From NCBI GenBank assembly GCA_026002265.1, contig BOBG01000058.1, positions 1-13,504 of the forward strand: a stretch of DNA of 13,504 nucleotides. Direction: 5' to 3'. Positions 6,150-13,236 of the stretch are shown piece by piece. Position 1 is the first letter of the stretch; each line of letters opens with the position of its first letter. The position numbers and the translations under genes were made by a program. This DNA comes from Spirochaetia bacterium (lineage in GTDB: Bacteria; Spirochaetota; Spirochaetia; Treponematales; Breznakiellaceae). Below the pieces are notes generated by a model, which worked only from the letters and a program-made list of their open reading frames with translations, was not told where the DNA came from and did not search any database.

Positions 6150-6862
6150 GAGGGACAGACCTCGATCTAACCTCTCTCTTTTCACCTTGTCAAAGCATCC
6201 AAGGAGCGATAAAGTACCCGATTTTGGGGACAGACCTCGATATTTCTTTACAATAAATAAAGTTACAAAGAAGTCAATATACATTCGGGATCGTGGCGGG
6301 AAAGATTCCGGAGCTGGAGTGCAGAATTGATTCGATTTGAGGGACAGACCTCGATCTAACATCTCTCTTTTCACCTTGTCAAAGCATCCAAGGAGCGGAA
6401 AAGCACCCGATTTGAGGGACAGACCTCAATATTTCTTTACAATAAATAGAGCTACAGAAAAGCCAATGAACATTCGGGATCGTGGCGGGAAAGATTCCGG
6501 AGCTGGAGTGTAGAATCGATTCGTCAACTGGCCGATTTGAGGGACAGACCTCGATCTAACATCTCTTTTTTCACTTTGTCAAAGCATCCAAGGAGCGATA
6601 AAGTACCCGATTTTGGGGACAGACCTCTATATTTCTTTACAATAAATAAAGTTACAAAGAAGTCAATATACATTGGTTAACCGGGATCGTGGCGGGAAAG
6701 ATTCCGGAGCTGGAGTGTAGAATCGATTCGTCAACTGGCCGATTTGAGGGACAGGCCTCGATCTAACATCTCTCTTTTCACTTTGTCAAAGCATCCAAGG
6801 AGCGATAAAGTACCCGATTTTGGGGACAGACCTCGATATTTCTTTACAGTAAATAGAGTTAT
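6150..6862. repeat. Compound tandem repeat array (REP-like, two motif copies per unit)
   Basis: The entire gap between two convergent genes is a direct tandem array of about 3.6 units: 6150-6338 (189 bp), 6339-6538 (200 bp), 6539-6745 (207 bp) and a partial unit from 6746 to about 6862. Each unit starts with motif A, GAGGGACAGACCTC (6150, 6339, 6539, and 6746 with one change), a GAGG/CCTC stem with a GACAGA loop. Motif B follows 75-76 bases later, GGGGACAGACCTC (6226, 6615, 6822; the 6414 copy is of A type). B is followed by an AT-rich stretch containing TTTCTTTACAATAAAT and then by GGGATCGTGGCGGGAAAG and TTCCGGAGCTGG. The A half contains CAAAGCATCCAAGGAGCG. Unit lengths differ by clean indels of 11 and 7 bp. 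The motif core also marks the ends of the RAYT gene, so these are probably its REP-like elements. Confidence 0.92.
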
Positions 6863-6875
6863 AAAAATGAAAAAT

Positions 6876-7220
6876 TCAATCTTTTTTAGATTTCCACTGA
6901 ATTAGGCAGCCGAAAATAAGTGCAACGCAATCACCGATAAGGAAGAGTAATGGAATAGATTCAAAGTTGAATGAAAACAAGCCCCAGGAGACGAAGGTGA
7001 CCAACACGATAATTTTTCCGGCAATGTAGAGAAGAAGGTACGGGAGATATTCTGAAAATTGTACTAATAAAAAAAAGGCCATGAGCAGAAAAAATGCGTT
7101 CGGAACGATATAGGCAATAAGAGGGACTCCATCGGCAGCAGGCACAAACTGAACGACACGCACCAGCCGCAGCATCTCATATACCAATAAAAGCATCCGG
7201 AGTGGCCGGTAATGACTCAT
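6876..7220 (-). CDS. Small hydrophobic membrane protein
   Basis: A family match is not recognised. The 114-residue protein is mostly hydrophobic, with probable membrane segments at about 33-54, 60-82 and 88-107, and an N-terminal stretch (8-24) that is either a fourth segment or an amphipathic helix. It ends in a basic tail (WKSKKD), which by the positive-inside rule should be cytoplasmic. The start at 7220 has no strong ribosome site; ATG codons further inside the frame would remove the N-terminal stretch. It is 36 bp downstream of the TPR lipoprotein gene and is the last gene of the minus-strand run. The repeat array begins 13 bases beyond its stop. Confidence 0.65.
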   Translation of the reverse strand: MSHYRPLRMLLLVYEMLRLVRVVQFVPAADGVPLIAYIVPNAFFLLMAFFLLVQFSEYLPYLLLYIAGKIIVLVTFVSWGLFSFNFESIPLLFLIGDCVALIFGCLIQWKSKKD

Positions 7221-7256
7221 ACTTTATGATAGTCATTTTCCCGGACTATGCCTAGA

Positions 7257-8894
7257 TTATCCGTACTGTTGCCGGTACTGCTGCAAACGGGGATTTTTCG
7301 GATCAATAGAAAGCGCCTGCCTAAAATAAAAGATCGCACGAGTTGTATCATTTTTCCGGTGGTAGAATTCAAAAAGCGCAAGCAGTGAGTTGAGGTTCCG
7401 GGGATCCTCAAAAATACTCGTGCGAAGATCATGTAGAATAGATTCTTCATCTGTTTTGATCCGGCTGCTGAGATAGTAGTACTGACTCTTGATGGTACTA
7501 CTTTTAACCACCGCAAGCCGGCTCGCGATCAATTCGCTTGCTTCTTTGTTTTTACCAGAATCAATCAGTTCGGTACAGTAGGCACTGATTCCATCTTCGA
7601 GTGCAGGATATTTTTGATAGAGTTCTAACGCATACCCAAAGGCTTGCTGCTGATTCCCTTGACCCCGCGCCGCGGTCCACGCCCGGAGCAGATCATGTGC
7701 GGAACGGCTCTGCGCGAGAATCCGGTTGTTGTAAGCTGTTGCGGCCGGCCAATCTTTGCGTTGAATCGCATCCTCGGCTCCCAAAACGAGCACTGCCAGC
7801 GGAGGATTTTGATTATTCAAAAGTACCGCGAGTAATTGTTGAGCCTCCTCTTTGTCGTCAGTTCGCGATGAATCTTGCAATAACTGCAGCGCGTACACAG
7901 AAGCTTCATCATCAATAAACGGCCGGCGGGTCAGAGTACGTGCATAGTTCAAGGCAGCTTCGCGGTTGTGATAACCCTCAGACTGAATCCGGACGTATAA
8001 CAAAAGCGCACGCCGATCATCCGGATTCAGTGCGATGTACCGGTCCAATGGAGATTGTGCCCGGACAAATTGCCTCTGCTCCACTAAACATTGAGCATAC
8101 ATAAGGATAAATACCGGATTCACATTCTGTTGCTGTACAATAGGTGCGAGGAGTGCAGATGCGTCTGTCCACCGTTCAGCCATATAATAGGTGCGAGCGA
8201 GCTGTCCTTGAATAGCCGGGTTATCCGGTGCCTGTGCATCCATAGCCTGCAAAAACTGAATCGCAGTAGTGATCCGCCCCGTTGCAGCGAGTATCCGGGA
8301 CAGCCCAATACCGGCCGGATACATTTCCGGTGCCGTACTGTAAATAGTATCATAGTACGGATGAGCATCTTCATACCGGCCCGCCCGCTCATGAATCACA
8401 CCCAAAAAGTACGGTGCCAACACCGAATCCCTGTTCAGCGACTGTGCCCGGATCATATCCGGTGCTGCATGATCAATATTACCCGGATTATCTTCAGACA
8501 AAAGCGTTACAAAAGGCAAAACATATTCAAGGTAATCAGGTGCAGAAGATGAGGAAGGCGTATAGCTTTTATTTTCCACGGCCCGGAGGATTTTTGTGTA
8601 GAGGTGGGACGGCGAAGGATCAAACGGAGGCAGTTGTACCGGCATATCCGGATAGATATTTCGCACCAAAATCCGGATCACCGCATTCATGGTCCGGCCG
8701 AATTCATTATCCCCAAGGTTCCGGCTCTGGATTATACCCAACGCTTGAATCAGAGACGAAGGCAGTGCCTGCTCCACGAGCATCTGTACTTCAGATGCGG
8801 TTCCGGATAATGCTGCCCGGTTTCCGGCTGGAACACGGCTCTGCCGGCTGCTACATGAATAGAGCAATACACAACAGAGAAAAATATATTTCAT
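7257..8894 (-). CDS. Tetratricopeptide-repeat lipoprotein
   Basis: The protein has 545 residues from ATG 8894. MKYIFLCCVLLYSC is a short lipoprotein signal with Cys14 as the acylation site, so it should be anchored facing the periplasm. A low-complexity stretch (SSSS near 113-117) precedes the repeat domain. TPR-type helices run from about residue 157 (APYFLGVIHERAGRYEDAHP) through YPAGIGLSRILAATGRITTA, AIQGQLARTYYMAERWTDA and FILMYAQCLVEQRQFVRAQS, with further degenerate repeats. A very clear last repeat lies at the C-terminus (SLLALFEFYHRKNDTTRA, then IFYFRQALSIDPKNP). TPR solenoids bind other proteins, so this is a scaffold or assembly factor by family knowledge; the partner is unknown. 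The start codon overlaps the stop of the upstream membrane-protein gene as ATGA (8891-8894), and AAGGA lies six bases before it, supporting this start over the longer frame. Confidence 0.85.
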   Translation of the reverse strand: MKYIFLCCVLLYSCSSRQSRVPAGNRAALSGTASEVQMLVEQALPSSLIQALGIIQSRNLGDNEFGRTMNAVIRILVRNIYPDMPVQLPPFDPSPSHLYTKILRAVENKSYTPSSSSAPDYLEYVLPFVTLLSEDNPGNIDHAAPDMIRAQSLNRDSVLAPYFLGVIHERAGRYEDAHPYYDTIYSTAPEMYPAGIGLSRILAATGRITTAIQFLQAMDAQAPDNPAIQGQLARTYYMAERWTDASALLAPIVQQQNVNPVFILMYAQCLVEQRQFVRAQSPLDRYIALNPDDRRALLLYVRIQSEGYHNREAALNYARTLTRRPFIDDEASVYALQLLQDSSRTDDKEEAQQLLAVLLNNQNPPLAVLVLGAEDAIQRKDWPAATAYNNRILAQSRSAHDLLRAWTAARGQGNQQQAFGYALELYQKYPALEDGISAYCTELIDSGKNKEASELIASRLAVVKSSTIKSQYYYLSSRIKTDEESILHDLRTSIFEDPRNLNSLLALFEFYHRKNDTTRAIFYFRQALSIDPKNPRLQQYRQQYG

Positions 8895-9445
8895 CGGAGA
8901 TCCTTGGTGCTTGCATTTTTTGTACTTAACGCGACCAAAACGAGTACCAATCCCGCAAGAACCACGAGAAGTACCCACCAATTTAAAATAAATTGTCTAA
9001 AGGAAAAAGGTACCAGATCGAATGAAAAAACGAGTAGTACTGAACCGAGAAAGATAAAAGCCAAAGAAGGCACGATATACCGGACTTTAAATACTCCGTA
9101 CCGGTGCCAGCCGGCCGGAAAAAGTGCGATTCCGGAGAAAATGGAGATGAGTGGCCAGTATTGTGAAAAAGTTATTGGCAAGACTTTAATCGCGGAAAGG
9201 AGGAGAAAAAAGCTGGCTTGTAAGGAAAATGCCGCAACAAAAAGGTAAAGAGAACGCTTGTGGAACCGAATTGCACGAACTGCACATCCGATTCCGGCGC
9301 CCATAAACAAAAAAGCCAGGAACATGGAAAGCCGGGACACTTTTTCGAAGTCAAGAATTAAAAGCACGCTTCCCAAAAACAGCAGTGTGATTCCGGCTAT
9401 AAAAAGGAAGCGGGCGAAGCGTTTAGGATTGCGATCAGGGGGCAT
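8891..9445 (-). CDS. Six-TM membrane protein of unknown function
   Basis: The protein has 184 residues and about six predicted membrane spans, roughly 11-31, 38-58, 65-86, 96-112, 123-142 and 153-174, with short basic loops. Two segments resemble each other: LLFLGSVLLILDFEKV (21-36) and FIFLGSVLLVFSFDLV (130-145), suggesting a duplicated three-helix half. No transport or enzyme motif is evident. Its stop overlaps the start of the TPR lipoprotein in an ATGA junction, so the two are made together and may work at the same membrane site (inference). It starts 36 bp after the DJ-1 gene's stop. GGAG lies very close to the ATG, at two bases, which is short. Confidence 0.75.
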   Translation of the reverse strand: MPPDRNPKRFARFLFIAGITLLFLGSVLLILDFEKVSRLSMFLAFLFMGAGIGCAVRAIRFHKRSLYLFVAAFSLQASFFLLLSAIKVLPITFSQYWPLISIFSGIALFPAGWHRYGVFKVRYIVPSLAFIFLGSVLLVFSFDLVPFSFRQFILNWWVLLVVLAGLVLVLVALSTKNASTKDLR

Positions 9446-9481
9446 GACTCCAATATACTCATAATTTGCATAAAATAAAAG

Positions 9482-10027
9482 CTACATTACAACACTTTTT
9501 GCAATATCCTGTGCGGCAGATTCTCCGGCGAGCGCGGCGATGATCGCACATGACCAGAGTCCGGCCGTTCCTGCCCCCCGGCTCGTGATAATATTGGCAT
9601 CAACAGCGACTCTGTCCTGAGTCCATATAGAGCCGGAAACTTTTTGTTCCATGCCGGGGTAACAGGTGAATTTCCGGCCCTTAAGCACACCGAGTGGGCC
9701 AAGCACCAACGCAGGTGCGGCACAGATCGCCGCAACGATTTTTCCAGAATCTGCCATCTCTACAACCATTTTTTGTACCGGTTCCGATTCCGCGAGGTGC
9801 TTTGATCCCGGCATTCCGCCGGGTAAAAGTACTGCGTCCCACTGTTGATCCGGCAGAGATTCTATGGTCACATCTGCTGTAACCGGAATCCTATGGGAAC
9901 CCGTCACAGTCCGCTCGCTTCCAACCGCACACATCGTCACTTCGATTCCGGCCCGCCGCAGAAAATCAACCGGTGTGAGCGCCTCAACTTCTTCAAAACC
10001 TTCAGCCAAAAAAATCAATGCTTTCAT
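9482..10027 (-). CDS. DJ-1/PfpI family protein (DJ-1/YajL subgroup)
   Basis: This is a 181-residue cytoplasmic protein of the DJ-1 superfamily. The start MKALIFLAEGFEEVEALTPVD contains the conserved acidic residue of the active site (E12 or E15). LLPGGMPGS (67-75) forms the oxyanion side. AAICAAPALVLG (99-110) has the nucleophile elbow Cys102. TCYPGMEQK (121-129) and ITSRGAGTA (147-155) are family signatures, the latter usually RGPGTA. DJ-1/YajL proteins are linked to protection from oxidative and carbonyl stress, and their enzymatic role is debated; an exact reaction cannot be assigned. ATG 10027 overlaps the stop of the methyltransferase gene in an ATGA junction, with GGAAATGGAAA just upstream, so it is translated with the methyltransferase. 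Confidence 0.9.
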   Translation of the reverse strand: MKALIFLAEGFEEVEALTPVDFLRRAGIEVTMCAVGSERTVTGSHRIPVTADVTIESLPDQQWDAVLLPGGMPGSKHLAESEPVQKMVVEMADSGKIVAAICAAPALVLGPLGVLKGRKFTCYPGMEQKVSGSIWTQDRVAVDANIITSRGAGTAGLWSCAIIAALAGESAAQDIAKSVVM

Positions 10028-11568
10028 TTTGTTTCCATTTCCATTTTATTCTTTTGTACTACACCATTTATTGCAACGATAAATGTTTCAATACCCTCAT
10101 AGCCATACGAATCCGTCACTTTACACGCAATAGAATAGGTACCGGTACTTTTAAATGTACGTTCTTCGCGATTAATTTTGCCGATATAAACATCAGCTCT
10201 AAAGCCTTTTTCCGGATCGTGTTCAAAATCCCAACTATACAATTCAATCTTTGAATCCGTCTTTGCAGTCGCGGTCAATGCTACTACTCTTTCTTTATCA
10301 AAATTCGCAAGTTCTTCTACGTCAACACTTACAGTAGGTTTAAATTTTATTTCAATTATTTCATTTACCGGTACTAATTTAATAATAATTTTATCATCTT
10401 GTTTCAATCGAGCTACCTCATCCTTCAATCCTTTTCCAAAAGAAAATGCAATAATATAGCCGGCAGGTTTAGCTTCAGCAATATTTCTAGCGAGTAATTC
10501 CGGATTATCGCGCCGGATTGCCGAAAGAAAATTATCAACAACATTTCTACCGATTTCGTCCTGTCGTTTAACTTGTATCGGTATATTGTCAGCACTTTTC
10601 CCATCTAACCCTTTATCGCCACGCTTCTTAACATTCGGCGTTCCGCCATATTTCCGTACAATCCAGTCTTCAAATTCAAAAGCATCACTATTCCGTAGCA
10701 CATTATAATCATAAGTAGGGAGGATTTTTTCAAACGGTTGAGAGGTTAAATCTCTAGCATTATCTAAGCGCATTGCTGACACGCTAATTGCTTGCACTGA
10801 TTGATCAATACCGATCCACCGGCGGCCGAGCCGGTCCGCAACTACAGCCGTAGTACCACCGCCGATAAAAGGATCCAAAACTAGATCACCTTCGTTACTT
10901 GCACATTTAATTATACGCTCTAAAAGAGCTTCCGGCTTTTGTGTTGGGTATCCAATACGCTCTTTAGATGACATTTGACCACCGGAATTAATCCCAGTCC
11001 ACCAATCAAAAGGAATCCGGCCTTTTAAATATTCTTCCTCTGGTTTACCTTGAAATGGTATCCCCTTTTTTTTTGTTTCAGTATACGAACGGCGTTTCAA
11101 CGTTGATTCATCGTAAGGTATTAAAATATCATTTTTATTAAATATAAATTGTTCACTTTTTGAGTACCGGTATATTGTGTCATGTTTTTGTGGAAACGCT
11201 TTTGTAGAATTTGCTGGTCCGCTATAACACCAAATAATCTCGTTCCGGAAATTATTCTCACCAAATATTTTATCCAGAATAAGCGTTCTAATATAAGCAT
11301 TTGCGTGCCAATCGCAATGTAGAAATATTGAACCAGTCGGCTTAAGAAGCGGATACATTTTTTGTACTCGTTCCTCAAGCCAGCCGATATAATGCCGTAT
11401 TCCGCCGGCCCATCTATCCTCAAAGCTGCGTACTTCACCGGAATCTCCCCAGATAACTTCGTAATTACGGTTGGAAAAGAACGGAGGGTCAAGATAAATG
11501 AGATCAACCGATTCCGGCTCCAGTGTTTGGAGAATTTCAAGATTATCACCTAAAATTAGTTGATTCAT
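10024..11568 (-). CDS. DNA methyltransferase fused to Mrr-like nuclease and PKD-like domains
   Basis: This is a 514-residue single-chain protein. Residues 1-270 form an N4-cytosine/N6-adenine DNA methyltransferase of the beta order: catalytic DPPF at 27-30 (after LIYLDPPF) comes before the AdoMet-binding LDPFIGGGTTAVVA at 231-244, with GYPTQKPEALLERII at 207-221. The segment between (about 105-205) should hold target recognition. Residues 294-400 look like an Mrr-type PD-(D/E)XK nuclease: EFEDWIVRKYGG, GDKGLDG with D322, then IPIQVKRQ with Q332 and K334. Residues 425-501 match a PKD/Ig-like sandwich (YSWDFEHD, GTYSIACKVTDSYGYEG). ATG 11568 is chosen because AAGGAA lies eight bases upstream; the GTG six codons earlier would contain that site. 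The base composition is AT-richer than lysS, hinting at transfer. It may be a one-protein restriction-modification enzyme; recognition site unknown. Confidence 0.88.
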   Translation of the reverse strand: MNQLILGDNLEILQTLEPESVDLIYLDPPFFSNRNYEVIWGDSGEVRSFEDRWAGGIRHYIGWLEERVQKMYPLLKPTGSIFLHCDWHANAYIRTLILDKIFGENNFRNEIIWCYSGPANSTKAFPQKHDTIYRYSKSEQFIFNKNDILIPYDESTLKRRSYTETKKKGIPFQGKPEEEYLKGRIPFDWWTGINSGGQMSSKERIGYPTQKPEALLERIIKCASNEGDLVLDPFIGGGTTAVVADRLGRRWIGIDQSVQAISVSAMRLDNARDLTSQPFEKILPTYDYNVLRNSDAFEFEDWIVRKYGGTPNVKKRGDKGLDGKSADNIPIQVKRQDEIGRNVVDNFLSAIRRDNPELLARNIAEAKPAGYIIAFSFGKGLKDEVARLKQDDKIIIKLVPVNEIIEIKFKPTVSVDVEELANFDKERVVALTATAKTDSKIELYSWDFEHDPEKGFRADVYIGKINREERTFKSTGTYSIACKVTDSYGYEGIETFIVAINGVVQKNKMEMETK

Positions 11569-11607
11569 GTACTGGTTCCTTCTCACTAATTTCCCAAAAA
11601 AATATAG

Positions 11608-13188
11608 CTAATACCGTTCCAGAATTCCTAAAAGTCTATCCCGGTTGATTGACCGGAGAAAATTTGCCAAACGCGGTCCCTGATCTTTTCCAATCAATGC
11701 CTGATATACAACTCGGAAGAGCTCCTTTCCCTCGATGCCGGCTTCTTCAGCGATCCTGTACAATGCAGCCGCACAGGATTTATCGTCCGGATACTGATCA
11801 ATGGATACAACAATTGTATCCCGCAGCAACTGAATGGCATGAGTCTCTTGTTCACCCAAATCACATTTTTCTCCGACCGGACGAAGTTTAAATCGGAATT
11901 CTTCCGGAGCATAATCTGCAATCCATCGTACCGCACAAACACAGCGCGCCCGGATTCCTGGGATCTGTTCCGGTGCGAGATCAGTCAATCCGGCAATTGT
12001 TTTTTCAATATTTCCATCAGCGATTTGGAGTAAATTACACAAATGCCGGAACGGAACTTGATAGGGCATGTGATCCGGAACTCTTTCCACTTGCGAGAGT
12101 TCATAAATCCGCCGGGCTTTTTGGTAAGTGCTTTCATCTTTTGCCGGATCCGCTTTCCATGCAATCCGCTCAACCCGATCATAATCTTCATAAATTTTGA
12201 TCACATCAAGATCAAAAGAAATGGTAAATTCGGTGTTAGGTCTCGTACCGGCAAAGAGAAATCGGACAATCTCCGGTGTATAAACCTGCAAAACGGTCGC
12301 GAGATCGATCACATTTCCGGAAGAACTGGACATTTTCCCGGGTAAACCTTTTGTACCAATGAAATCGTACCGGAAAGTCACCGGTGGCTCATAACCGTAC
12401 ACTTCTCTGCTGACCCGCCGCGCCGTGTCAAAAGAACCACCCGGACTGTGGTGATCTTTACCGGCCGGCTCAAAATCAACCTGCTCCTGCTTCCAGCGCA
12501 TAGGCCAATCAATACGCCATAATAATTTCACGCCGTTTGACTCGCGCAGATCAACTGTTTCGATCTGACCGCAATTACAATGGTACGAAAGTCCCCATTC
12601 ACCGTCCCAGTCGTCAATTTCCGTAGTATCCCGGTTACACTTCCCGCAAAAAACCGTGATGGGCCAGTAATCAGCCTCCATTTTGTGATCCTCGTCCCGG
12701 AATTCGTTCAGAATTTCCTTCAAAAGCGCACGTTTTTCCAATGCAACCCGGACGCCGGCGCCGTACATAGCGCTCCGGTAACGTTCAGCTTGGTAGAGAT
12801 ATTCCGGATGGATACCGACCGCGGGTAGTACCGTTTCAACATCGACCTCGTGGTGCCGGGCATAAGAACTGTCACGTTCCCAGGGATCCGGCACGAGTGT
12901 AATGGGAAACCGTAGATATTTTTGCAATTCCGCGGCATGGGGCATATTGGCCGGCACTTTCCGGAATACATCATAATCATCCCACGAATAAATGAATCGA
13001 AGCTTTTTCCCTTTATCTGCTAAAGCCCGAGCAACCAAATCCACTGAAATAATTTCCCGGAAATTGCCAATGTGCACAGTTCCAGACGGAGTGATTCCGG
13101 ACGCGCACACATAACAATCCTTTTCACCTTTTTCCGAAAGTATTTTCGCGGCCGTTTCATCGGCCCAATGCAAAACATGCTGATCCAT
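11608..13188 (-). CDS. lysS: Lysyl-tRNA synthetase, class I
   Basis: This enzyme joins lysine to tRNA(Lys) in the cytoplasm. It is the class I, archaeal-type enzyme, unrelated in fold to the usual bacterial class II LysRS. At 526 residues it has the normal length. HWAD (7-10) opens the protein. The HIGH signature is TVHIGNFRE (37-45) and the KMSKS signature is GKMSSSSGNV (284-293). A zinc ribbon is formed by CGKC (181-184) and HCNC (203-206). DFEPAGKDHHSPGGS (238-252) is typical of the lysine-binding core, and the C-terminal half is the helical anticodon-binding domain. Class I LysRS in bacteria points to spirochaetes or some alphaproteobacteria. I see no convincing ribosome site before ATG 13188, although the N-terminus fits the family. 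It is first in the minus-strand run; the methyltransferase starts 39 bp after its stop. Confidence 0.96.
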   Translation of the reverse strand: MDQHVLHWADETAAKILSEKGEKDCYVCASGITPSGTVHIGNFREIISVDLVARALADKGKKLRFIYSWDDYDVFRKVPANMPHAAELQKYLRFPITLVPDPWERDSSYARHHEVDVETVLPAVGIHPEYLYQAERYRSAMYGAGVRVALEKRALLKEILNEFRDEDHKMEADYWPITVFCGKCNRDTTEIDDWDGEWGLSYHCNCGQIETVDLRESNGVKLLWRIDWPMRWKQEQVDFEPAGKDHHSPGGSFDTARRVSREVYGYEPPVTFRYDFIGTKGLPGKMSSSSGNVIDLATVLQVYTPEIVRFLFAGTRPNTEFTISFDLDVIKIYEDYDRVERIAWKADPAKDESTYQKARRIYELSQVERVPDHMPYQVPFRHLCNLLQIADGNIEKTIAGLTDLAPEQIPGIRARCVCAVRWIADYAPEEFRFKLRPVGEKCDLGEQETHAIQLLRDTIVVSIDQYPDDKSCAAALYRIAEEAGIEGKELFRVVYQALIGKDQGPRLANFLRSINRDRLLGILERY

Positions 13189-13205
13189 ATCGGCAGTTTA
13201 ACAAA

Positions 13206-13232
13206 AAAAGCCGGGAAAAGAAAGAGGCTTTT
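13206..13232 (-). terminator. Possible intrinsic terminator or hairpin just upstream of lysS
   Basis: AAAAGCC (13206-13212) and GGCTTTT (13226-13232) form a seven-base stem with a 13-base loop. Read on the minus strand it ends in a run of seven T, as in an intrinsic terminator, 18 bases before the lysS start codon. The stem has only three G-C pairs, so it is weak. It could end transcripts coming from the repeat array, or act in the lysS leader. Confidence 0.35.
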
Positions 13233-13236
13233 CTTT

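Noticed and set aside
6147..6374. A 75-codon open frame on the minus strand of the array (repeating RGLSPKSG and LDRGLSL peptides)
   Set aside because: It is the translation of the tandem repeat. Unit lengths include 200 bp, which is not a multiple of three, so the frame is not kept, and there is no ribosome site.
6150..6862. CRISPR array
   Set aside because: Whole units are repeated, with conserved fillers rather than unique spacers. The repeated motif spacing alternates (about 76 then about 113-131 bp) and no cas gene is near.
8164..8170. Further short likenesses to the repeat core, such as TCTGTCC here and near 9605
   Set aside because: Only seven to eight bases match, inside coding sequence, which is within chance.
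8091..8929. Open frames on the plus strand opposite the TPR gene
   Set aside because: They are antisense shadows: cysteine- and arginine-rich composition, no ribosome site, and the opposite strand has a clear TPR pattern.
8895..8981. 29-residue N-terminal extension of the TPR lipoprotein
   Set aside because: It lies inside the upstream membrane-protein gene and would put the lipoprotein signal in the interior.
11569..11586. GTG start of the methyltransferase six codons upstream
   Set aside because: The AAGGAA ribosome site lies inside this extension and fits ATG 11568.
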